A DNA stretch of 5,379 nt from an uncultured Pseudomonadota bacterium. Lineage in GTDB: Bacteria; Pseudomonadota; Gammaproteobacteria; Burkholderiales; SCOH01. A program made the translations under genes and the position numbers. Positions 1 to 5,379 of this stretch are shown here, one piece after another. Where the stretch lies: contig CALMFQ010000522.1 in assembly GCA_937863215.1 (NCBI GenBank), positions 1 to 5,379 of the forward strand, read 5' to 3'. The notes beneath the pieces are model-generated. The model was not told the origin of the DNA, searched no databases, and saw only the letters and a list, made by a program, of their open reading frames with translations. Every line of letters starts with the position of its first letter. The first letter of the stretch is position 1.

Positions 1-130
1 GGATGCCGGACTTCTCGTCCAGCCACCTGCATGCTTCCTTAAAATCCATACCTGAGGGAATGCGGGTTCCGCCAGCCAGGGCAAACAGGTCCAGCAGATG
101 CCGGAACGATCTGTCGATAGTGCTGCTCAT
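1..130 (-). CDS. Unrecognised protein, N-terminal 43 residues only
   Basis: An ATG on the minus strand at 130-128 opens a frame with no stop down to the left edge, giving 43 residues that begin MSSTIDRSFRHLLDLFALAG and end near WLDEKSGI. The start overlaps the stop codon of the recombinase in an ATGA arrangement (127-130), the usual sign of translational coupling within one operon, so it is probably co-expressed with the recombinase. The visible part looks like a small soluble, helix-rich N-terminus with no signal peptide, membrane segment or recognisable motif. There is no strong Shine-Dalgarno sequence; the bases just upstream are purine-rich (GCAAAGAA). I do not recognise the family. Its position after polymerase, SSB-like and recombinase genes suggests a replication or recombination accessory role, but that is context only. 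Confidence 0.7.
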   Translation of the reverse strand, partial: MSSTIDRSFRHLLDLFALAGGTRIPSGMDFKEACRWLDEKSGI

Positions 131-1581
131 TTCTTTGCTTTGGCCTTTTTACTGCTGGCCTTTTTGCTCTTGGGTTTTGGTGTTTCAGCTTCCGGAAAAC
201 GTGGAGCATCGATGTTGGCGATGGCGGCCGCGTTTCGATCCAGTTGTTTGAGGATGTCCTCGTAACCGGCAATATTCAGCACCTTGGCGACATGCGCGCG
301 TAGCGGTGGGTGCTCCTGTACGAACCGGAAAAGATCAGCCGCCGACAAAGCTCCGAATTTGAGATCCTCGAAATCGATCGAATAGACGTCATTGTTGACC
401 CGGATTCCGGCCACTTTTTTCTCTGCCAGCATCTGACAAAATCCAGACTCGAAATGCAGGGCTGGATCCAGATAATTGTCCTTGTCCCGCTCATCGTGCA
501 CAACCAGATGATCATACATGATGGTCCGATAGGATGGTCCGTACGAATTTTTGTGCACCTTGGCGATGATGCGCTTTCCGATCGGCTTCTTGTCGGCATC
601 CAGCGCATGACCTCGAACGGCCAGCACGATTGTCAGAAGAGCCCGCTGCTTCCAGGCTTTACCGCCAATGGCATTCGCGTTGTTTGCATCCTTGACGTAT
701 TTGGGGGCATACGACGCATTTCCAGACATGTCGATGTCTACCGTCTGGTGGTTCACCAACAGGACGAAGACGTTGTTGATGTCCAGGAAAGCCGGCAGCT
801 TGCGCCCCTTCTTGTGTGCCCATTGGGAATGTCCAAGGTTGGTACCCTCCCCGGTGGGACGCATCTTCTCGCCGGGTTCCTTGCGCGCCAGATATTGGAA
901 TTCCCCAATAGCTTCTTCCTTGGTCATCAGCGCCGACCACGGATCCACGATGACGAACAACGGAATCGACAGCGGTAGCTTCTGCACTTCCCGCATAGTC
1001 AGCACCCAGTCGCGCAACACATCTTCGAATTGGGGCAACGTGAAGGCTTTCACGATACCGACGCGATTGATCAATTTCTGCGCTACCTCGGGATTGCGAT
1101 GGAGTGCCCGCAGTGCCCGATCCTGCGACACCTCCTTATTCTCGCAGTTGATCAACAGGACTTCGGCCTTGAGGTGCAGCATAGCTGACCCGGCCAGTTC
1201 GATGGCAATTGTAGACTTGCCCGTATCGGCATCGCCGATCAGCTCCATCATGCCGGGATAGACGATACCATACATGCCCATCAGATACTGCAGGGCGATA
1301 TTTGGTAGCGGGATATGCTGCTTGCGCTGTTCCCCCAGTGTTCCGAAGATGGATTTACGGTGCCGGACGGATTGTCCTGCCCCATCGTTGAGATACTCCA
1401 TGGCCTTGCGCATCGCCGTAGCCCGGTTGGTGCTGATGACCGGAATATCCTTGCCCGTATCTGCCTGTGCGGCAGCCGCTGCCATGACGGTAGTGCCATG
1501 CTGCTGTGCTGTGCTGGTCTGCTCCATGTCCGCCAGAAGGGCGGCGGCAGATGCTGCTCCGCTAGATTTCTTTTTTGCCAT
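127..1581 (-). CDS. RecA/UvsX-like recombinase ATPase
   Basis: A 484-residue protein with a RecA-fold ATPase core. Walker A is at 116-123 (GDADTGKS). The acidic residue expected to activate water is E147 in NCENKE, matching the DAEH region of RecA. Walker B is at 208-213 (LFVIVD). A VNHQ segment at 276-279 sits where RecA has INQ and T4 UvsX has INH, followed by an L2-like loop and a GGKAW segment (306-310). By family knowledge such proteins form ATP-dependent filaments on single-stranded DNA and drive strand exchange; that role is inferred here. Residues 1-50 are an Ala-rich, probably disordered extension, and both ends are lysine-rich (MAKKK start; KKASSKKAKAKK tail). The start at 1581 is the first possible: the frame upstream has a stop at 1624-1626 and no ATG, GTG or TTG between. 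Internal Met19 and Met33 remain alternatives because the conserved core begins only near residue 60. Whether it behaves more like RecA, UvsX or Sak4 cannot be settled here. Confidence 0.93.
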   Translation of the reverse strand: MAKKKSSGAASAAALLADMEQTSTAQQHGTTVMAAAAAQADTGKDIPVISTNRATAMRKAMEYLNDGAGQSVRHRKSIFGTLGEQRKQHIPLPNIALQYLMGMYGIVYPGMMELIGDADTGKSTIAIELAGSAMLHLKAEVLLINCENKEVSQDRALRALHRNPEVAQKLINRVGIVKAFTLPQFEDVLRDWVLTMREVQKLPLSIPLFVIVDPWSALMTKEEAIGEFQYLARKEPGEKMRPTGEGTNLGHSQWAHKKGRKLPAFLDINNVFVLLVNHQTVDIDMSGNASYAPKYVKDANNANAIGGKAWKQRALLTIVLAVRGHALDADKKPIGKRIIAKVHKNSYGPSYRTIMYDHLVVHDERDKDNYLDPALHFESGFCQMLAEKKVAGIRVNNDVYSIDFEDLKFGALSAADLFRFVQEHPPLRAHVAKVLNIAGYEDILKQLDRNAAAIANIDAPRFPEAETPKPKSKKASSKKAKAKK

Positions 1582-1588
1582 GGTGTGG

Positions 1589-1620
1589 AAAAAGGGGCGA
1601 GAGTAATTCCCCCGCCCCTT
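1589..1620 (-). terminator. Putative intrinsic terminator or attenuator between SSB-like and recombinase genes
   Basis: Read on the minus strand, AAGGGGCG (1620-1613) is followed by a 13-base loop (1612-1600) and its exact complement CGCCCCTT (1599-1592), running into a tract of five T (1593-1589), two of which are in the stem. An extra G-T pair can form at 1621/1591. A GC-rich 8-bp stem plus T-run is the classic Rho-independent layout. It begins 11 bases after the TAA of the SSB-like gene and its T-run ends 7 bases before the recombinase ATG. The T-run is short, so termination may be partial, with readthrough supplying the recombinase. The hairpin also fills the region where a ribosome-binding site would be, so a translational role is an alternative. 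Confidence 0.65.
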
Positions 1621-1631
1621 CGGTTAGCGTG

Positions 1632-3401
1632 TTAGCCGAGACGTGCCCGGTCTTGCAAGCTGATCAGTCGATGCAGCATTGGCAATTCCAATTGCGATGT
1701 TTGCGAGCGCGCAATCAGTTCATTCATTTCAGTACGCTCTTCTGCCGTCAGAGGTGCGCCAGCGGCTGGCGCCGGTGCAATCGGAGCTGCCGGAGCTGCC
1801 GGAGCTGCCGGAGCTGCCGTAGTAGGAATCTGGATACCGTAATCGCTCGGGATTTTCCAGACGGCATTGGGAGCCGTGCTGCAGATCATCACACGAGGAT
1901 TGGCCGCTGCCGCAGCTGTAACTTGCGTTAGCGTGGACGGAACTGCCTTGCCGGTAGCGCGATCGCCCTCCCACATGAACCAGTCAAGCGCTTCCGCAGG
2001 AGCAGCTTGCGGTGCCGGTGCGGGCATCGGAGGGGCACTTGGCGCTCCGCCGAACGGGTTGGCTGTTGGCGGCAAGCCGCCAAACGGTGCGTCTGGAGCG
2101 CCGCCGAACGGATTGGCTGCCACTGGGGCTCCAGATCCAAACGGCGCTGCGGATACAGGAGCACCACCAAACGGATTGGCTGCCATCGGGGCGGGCATCT
2201 GGGGAGCACCTGAAGCGCCACCAAACGGATTGGCTGCCATCGGGGCGGGCATCGGAGGAGCACCTGCAGCGCCACCGAACGGATCCACCGGAGTAGGCAT
2301 GGCCTGTCCTCCAAACGGATTGGCCGCCTGCATCGGAGGTGCAGAAGACGTCCCGTGCGGATGAGCCAGCCCGGGTGCCATGCCGGGATGAACCGTGGAG
2401 GCAGCTGCGAAAGTCGGACCGCCTCCACCAGGAATGTCGGCGATATGCGAACAGGCGTAGGCAATCAGATCGCGCGGCAGAAGGCCATCGGCCAGCATCA
2501 TTTCAATCACCTCCTTGGGTTTCATGACGTGCAGCACCTTCTCGGTGTCGCCCAGATTGTAGCGACCAGCGAGGAAGCGATTGGCCACATCGGGCGCCAG
2601 CGGCATCAACGCGTCACCAACCAGACGTTGATCCTGCGCCGTGAACTTGACCGTCCAGATCTGCTGACTCTTGTTGCCCTCGGTGGCCTGTTGGGCGAAC
2701 CAGCCGATACGTCCCCATGTTGGAGCCATGACGTCACCCAGCAGATAAGTCGGCCACGCCGGATCCAATTGCTCACGACGAGCTTCCGCGGTGGTCAGCC
2801 AGTCAAGTTGCTTGATCAGCAGGTCAAAGCCCATACCAGACAGACCAACGATCGAGTTACAAACCGTATCCGGCATAATCACCCCGGTCTGCGACTGTGA
2901 CCACGTGATGGCGTTCATGAACGCCATCGTGGATGGGCCAGCCAGTGGCGCTTTATCCAACTTGTCTGAATCGGGTCCAGTCGGCTTTTCCGTCAGGTGT
3001 TTCCAACGCCCATCCTTGCGGGCTACCTCGCGGCACGCCGCGATCGGATCGATGCGATCTTCAATCGAGGCAGTCGGATCAAGATCGCGACAAGACGGCG
3101 AAAAGAACGTCAACTGTTGGCGACCCCAATAGCGGTAAGCGCGCAACTGAATGAAGAAGCCGGACAACTCGTCGCGGCCCGTTGTCTGGTTCATGACGCC
3201 TGCCTGCCGGTATGGAACCCAGGATGTCGGATAGGCCGGATCGGCATGCGACAGCGACTCATTGAAATCCGGCAACAGACGCAGACGAATGTTGCTGGTC
3301 TTATCACTGCCAGTGATGTACTTGATGCCGGGGCGGAACAGTGTGTTGGAGGACGTGAATTCGCCCATTACGTTGGAGGCTGTGCCTCTTTGAAGTGCCA
3401 T
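1632..3401 (-). CDS. Putative phage single-strand DNA-binding protein with PFG-repeat linker
   Basis: A 589-residue protein. Residues 1-322 look globular, with an early segment (IRLRLLPDF at 38-46, WVPY at 61-64, then aromatic-rich FFIQLRAYRYW and LTFF up to 100) reminiscent of the IRFLP-type opening of gp32-like phage SSBs; the DPI at 118-120 sits where some relatives carry a CPI zinc ligand, but no full zinc site is seen. Residues 325-468 are a Gly/Pro/Ala/Met linker with eight PFG motifs. Residues 470-525 form a small Trp-rich module (WFMWEGD, later VWKIPSDYGI). An Ala-Pro linker (528-549) and a probable C-terminal helix (550-589) follow. Unlike classical bacterial SSB, the C-terminus (RARLG) is not acidic. 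Its place between a polymerase and a recombinase gene supports SSB, but the assignment is an inference; a replication scaffold protein is the main alternative. The coding call itself is secure. The start at 3401 has no clear Shine-Dalgarno sequence. Confidence 0.9.
   Translation of the reverse strand: MALQRGTASNVMGEFTSSNTLFRPGIKYITGSDKTSNIRLRLLPDFNESLSHADPAYPTSWVPYRQAGVMNQTTGRDELSGFFIQLRAYRYWGRQQLTFFSPSCRDLDPTASIEDRIDPIAACREVARKDGRWKHLTEKPTGPDSDKLDKAPLAGPSTMAFMNAITWSQSQTGVIMPDTVCNSIVGLSGMGFDLLIKQLDWLTTAEARREQLDPAWPTYLLGDVMAPTWGRIGWFAQQATEGNKSQQIWTVKFTAQDQRLVGDALMPLAPDVANRFLAGRYNLGDTEKVLHVMKPKEVIEMMLADGLLPRDLIAYACSHIADIPGGGGPTFAAASTVHPGMAPGLAHPHGTSSAPPMQAANPFGGQAMPTPVDPFGGAAGAPPMPAPMAANPFGGASGAPQMPAPMAANPFGGAPVSAAPFGSGAPVAANPFGGAPDAPFGGLPPTANPFGGAPSAPPMPAPAPQAAPAEALDWFMWEGDRATGKAVPSTLTQVTAAAAANPRVMICSTAPNAVWKIPSDYGIQIPTTAAPAAPAAPAAPIAPAPAAGAPLTAEERTEMNELIARSQTSQLELPMLHRLISLQDRARLG
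1783..1818. repeat. Four perfect tandem copies of a 9-bp unit
   Basis: The plus strand shows GGAGCTGCC four times in a row without a mismatch. On the coding (minus) strand this gives the Ala-Ala-Pro repeat at about residues 529-540 of the SSB-like protein, forming a stiff linker before its C-terminal helix. The unit is a multiple of three, so slippage would change linker length without breaking the frame. Confidence 0.95.
2046..2321 (-). repeat. PFG-repeat region of the SSB-like protein
   Basis: This stretch encodes residues 361-452, with phenylalanines at 363, 375, 393, 411, 421, 432, 440 and 450, each in a PFG context. Five are exact NPFGG; the others are DPFGG, APFGS and APFGG. Spacing is 8 to 18 residues. 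Between them the sequence is almost only Ala, Pro, Gly and Met, with no charged residue except two Asp. It is a disordered linker with evenly spread aromatic stickers. Confidence 0.9.
2164..2271. repeat. Two tandem 54-bp units within the PFG region
   Basis: Positions 2164-2217 and 2218-2271 are direct repeats. The first 36 bases are identical, and the remaining 18 differ at three positions, so 51 of 54 match. A third, short and diverged copy begins at 2272 (CCACCGAACGG). Each unit encodes 18 residues with one PFGG motif. The near identity, including third codon positions, points to a recent in-frame duplication. Confidence 0.93.
2907..2928. repeat. Perfect 22-bp palindrome inside the SSB-like gene
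   Basis: The arm GATGGCGTTCA (2907-2917) is followed at once by its exact reverse complement TGAACGCCATC (2918-2928). In RNA it can fold into a 9-bp stem with a four-base CAUG loop. It lies in the codons for MAFMNAI (residues 159-165). Because it is a palindrome, the opposite strand reads the same residues. It may be a site for a dimeric protein, an RNA hairpin, or chance; no function can be assigned. Confidence 0.9.
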
Positions 3402-3455
3402 AGATGTAGGTGTGTTATTTGGTTTTGGTTTCTGACTGCAAAAGCGAGTCCGTGA
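3402..3455 (-). promoter_or_regulatory. A/C-rich leader of the SSB-like gene, no Shine-Dalgarno
   Basis: This is the 54-base gap between the polymerase stop and the SSB-like start. The half nearest the ATG is almost free of G (AACCAAAACCAAATAACACA and onward) and should be unstructured; no GGAG-like element occurs. Nearer the polymerase stop a weak stem (GACT...AGTC with a bulged C, TTTT loop) can form, but no T-run follows, so it is not a terminator. A 5-bp stem-loop (GAGGC-ACA-GCCTC, plus-strand 3376-3388) lies just inside the coding region. No convincing promoter is seen, so the gene is probably transcribed from upstream. Confidence 0.5.
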
Positions 3456-5379
3456 TTACTCCGGTACTCCGAGCGACGCAAGCACCTGTTTGTTCCAAAC
3501 AGGATCATTTTCATACTCAGGATCGTCCCATAATTTCCGCAATGTCTTTGAAGGTCTTGCGGACCAGCCGACATTGAATTCCGTCTCAATCGGATACTGC
3601 AAGGTACGATCCCCATACTGCCAAGTATTGACGTCGGTCATGTAGTATTCATGCAGGCGCTTCTGGATGAAGCGCTCACGAAGGGGTGCCCACGTGTCAC
3701 ACGAATCGTACAGACAGATACCGATACGAGATTGCAACTGCGCCTTGATCTGTGCGCGCAGCAACCATGTGCAGGCCCGTGCGGCCGTGGCACCTACGCT
3801 TTCCTGCATCGGATAATTGCGAGCCTCGCGGCCCTGTCCGGATGCCAGCTGATCGGCCGTACGCCGACCAACTTTCGCCCATTGGGGATGGGTGGAAAAA
3901 TGCCGGATGCGACCGCTGGCAGCCCGGTAGAATCCCGGCGTGAATTGCACCTCCTCCATGGAACGGAGAAAGGCAAAGGCCACAGGTTGTCGTTTTTCCA
4001 GCGCAGCCAGAATCTTCTCGCCTGTGTCAGGTGGGGGCTTCACGCCCGTATCAGCCTCAATCTTACGATTGATCGAATTGGCTGTGGCGCCATAGGCTGT
4101 ACTGAAGTTGCCCACTTTTCCTGCCTTGCGATCCGTCTCCTTTTTCATCATCTCCCGTGGACGCTGCTGCCAGCCTTCTGCGAGAGACCAATGGAGGTCG
4201 AAACGTGGGTGGACCAAACCACCATCAGCAGCACGCTTCAGATCATTGAAACCGTACCGGATCTTGAACTCGCCTTCTTCCCAGTAGGCCAGACAAAATT
4301 CGGGACGCATATTTTCATGGCTGATACCAGAACCATCAAATCCGATGCGAACCAGCTTGCCGTCGTTGGTTTCCGCAAAATTCGTATCAGGATCATTGAG
4401 GAGGCTGATCAGATTCTGGTCGCCTGATATGTAGGCCAGCCCGCGAATTTCAGCCGTAACGAAATCACTTTCCACCAAGCACCACCCGGGTGGAGCGGTA
4501 ACGCAGGACCTGATGGACGGGATCTGGATATTCTTGTCCAGATACTTCTGAAACTTCTCAGGCAATTCCTGCCTGGAATGCAGATCGGTAAACGTGTTCC
4601 GCATCCCCAACTCGATCTGCTCGAGTACATAAGATGACCAGTTGAGCGTGTTGGGATGCCAGCTGCGCGGACGTGCCGTCTCAGTCAGACTGAGCTGGCC
4701 GTGAATTCGCATGTCCTTGCACAGCCAGTAGTGCAACCCATTCTCCCGCGTGATCTCCCCAGTCTCGTCGTCGATGGTGGGTTCCTTCAGCAGTCCCTTC
4801 CTGATATTACCGATTGCATTGAGCTGCAGAAGGTAGCGGAGCAGTTCGTCATCGTATTGCTCCGACAGAATCTGAATGGTCTGCCGGTCGGCCGCCGGAG
4901 AATATTCCTTCTGCCGGTCTGGCGGATATGTCAGAATTTTCTCCCACGACATCGACGGCTTGCCAGTAGATTTGACCGGGGTGTACCGCTTGACGTCGAA
5001 CAGCCACCTGGTCATCATTGGTTTGGACCGGATGTTGAATCCTCGCGCCTCCAGAAAATGCGCCAGCAGTAATTCGCACCTGGCGCGCTGCGGATGATTC
5101 TCCGCCACCATCCGCCCCAATATGCGATGCGCCTCTTGATGGTCGCCTGCCGTCTCGGCCTGCTCGATCTCGGTCGCAGTCCAGTCGCCACGCACGCTGT
5201 CCAACGAGCACAATTCGGCGCGTAGCATTTCCGCGGCCTCCGTGCGTATTTTGCGCTGGAATTCAATGCTCATCATCTCGGTGGAGAATCCGTACAGATC
5301 GCGAAGTTCGTCCATCTTCGGAATATCCATCGGCAGTCCCAGGATGACGAAATTGGTGAATACGTCGGTGCAGAACGGA
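3456..5379 (-). CDS. Family A DNA polymerase, C-terminal 640 residues
   Basis: Residues are numbered from the Met at 5330. Motif A is SDFVTAEIR with catalytic D289, E294 and R296 spaced as in DYSQIELR. Motif B (O-helix) has R401, K405, F409, Y413 and G414 in exact RxxxKxxxFxxxYG spacing. Motif C has the second catalytic aspartate D542 in LYDS. A conserved REARNYPMQ segment (501-509) and a primer-template-contact segment (HPNTLN, 225-230) are also present. The enzyme adds nucleotides to a primed template; F409 corresponds to F762 of E. coli Pol I. The frame stays open for 16 codons above 5330 to the window edge (ending TNFVILGLP), that part resembles the linker before the thumb in related enzymes, and 5330 has no good ribosome-binding site, so the real start and any exonuclease domain lie outside. 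The span from D289 to R401 is 112 residues against 49 in E. coli Pol I, so an insertion is present. It is the first gene of the visible operon; the replicative phage polymerase role is inferred. Confidence 0.95.
   Translation of the reverse strand, partial: PFCTDVFTNFVILGLPMDIPKMDELRDLYGFSTEMMSIEFQRKIRTEAAEMLRAELCSLDSVRGDWTATEIEQAETAGDHQEAHRILGRMVAENHPQRARCELLLAHFLEARGFNIRSKPMMTRWLFDVKRYTPVKSTGKPSMSWEKILTYPPDRQKEYSPAADRQTIQILSEQYDDELLRYLLQLNAIGNIRKGLLKEPTIDDETGEITRENGLHYWLCKDMRIHGQLSLTETARPRSWHPNTLNWSSYVLEQIELGMRNTFTDLHSRQELPEKFQKYLDKNIQIPSIRSCVTAPPGWCLVESDFVTAEIRGLAYISGDQNLISLLNDPDTNFAETNDGKLVRIGFDGSGISHENMRPEFCLAYWEEGEFKIRYGFNDLKRAADGGLVHPRFDLHWSLAEGWQQRPREMMKKETDRKAGKVGNFSTAYGATANSINRKIEADTGVKPPPDTGEKILAALEKRQPVAFAFLRSMEEVQFTPGFYRAASGRIRHFSTHPQWAKVGRRTADQLASGQGREARNYPMQESVGATAARACTWLLRAQIKAQLQSRIGICLYDSCDTWAPLRERFIQKRLHEYYMTDVNTWQYGDRTLQYPIETEFNVGWSARPSKTLRKLWDDPEYENDPVWNKQVLASLGVPE

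Noticed and set aside
310..978. Plus-strand open frame of 222 codons opposite the recombinase
   Set aside because: Antisense to the recombinase region that carries Walker B and the L2 segment; no recognisable motif and no ribosome-binding site.
1867..2364. Plus-strand frame encoding repeated PNGLAAIGAG-like units
   Set aside because: It is the mirror of the PFG repeat DNA on the other strand; the repeat pattern is fully explained by the minus-strand gene.
2355..2900. Plus-strand open frame of 181 codons
   Set aside because: Antisense to the globular part of the SSB-like gene, with no supporting start signal or motif.
3028..3043. Inverted repeat TCGCGGC-AC-GCCGCGA
   Set aside because: Seven-base arms with a short spacer are expected by chance about once or more in this length; it lies inside coding sequence with no T-run.
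3425..3455. Possible terminator after the polymerase gene
   Set aside because: The stem is short with a bulge and is followed by an A/C-rich stretch, not a T-run.
3651..4427. Long open frame on the plus strand (258 codons) opposite the polymerase
   Set aside because: It lies wholly antisense to the clearly conserved polymerase region including motif A and motif B, and its translation shows no family motif. It is a by-product of codon bias.
4492..4503. 12-bp palindrome CCACCCGGGTGG
   Set aside because: About one such palindrome is expected by chance in 5.4 kb, and it encodes the conserved PPGW of the polymerase.
3456..5330. Treating the ATG at 5330 as the true polymerase start
   Set aside because: The frame is open to the window edge, the extra 16 residues fit the family pattern before the thumb, and no ribosome-binding site precedes 5330.

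Overview
This gene-dense window reads as part of a DNA replication and recombination module from a large double-stranded DNA phage, or a phage-like element. Every gene that can be supported is on the minus strand and is read from high to low coordinates. GC content is middling, roughly mid-50s percent by eye. No structural, integrase, tRNA, CRISPR or insertion-sequence signal was found. The host cannot be named from this sequence. The phage assignment is an inference: a standalone family A polymerase, a low-complexity putative single-strand-binding protein and a RecA/UvsX-type recombinase sit back to back, which is a typical phage arrangement.

Layout in transcription order. (1) Positions 5379 to 3456 hold the C-terminal 640 residues of a family A DNA polymerase whose start lies beyond the right edge; motifs A, B and C are all readable. 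(2) A 54-bp A/C-rich leader follows. (3) Positions 3401 to 1632 hold a 589-residue protein with a globular N-terminal part, a long disordered linker carrying eight PFG motifs, a small folded-looking module, an Ala-Pro linker and a C-terminal helix. It is probably the single-strand DNA-binding protein, from position and a weak motif resemblance. (4) A 50-bp gap holds a hairpin plus T-run that looks like an intrinsic terminator or attenuator. (5) Positions 1581 to 127 hold a 484-residue RecA/UvsX-like recombinase with lysine-rich ends. (6) An unrecognised gene overlaps the recombinase stop by ATGA and runs off the left edge.

The likely joint role is this: the polymerase copies DNA, the putative SSB coats single strands and recruits partners, and the recombinase loads on coated strands for repair or recombination-dependent replication. 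Points worth a second look are the FG-repeat-like linker, a perfect 22-bp palindrome inside the SSB-like gene, the terminator-like hairpin placed where the recombinase ribosome-binding site should be, the lack of clear Shine-Dalgarno sequences at all three visible starts, an expanded segment between polymerase motifs A and B, and the basic rather than acidic tail of the recombinase. There is no gene-free stretch longer than 54 bases.
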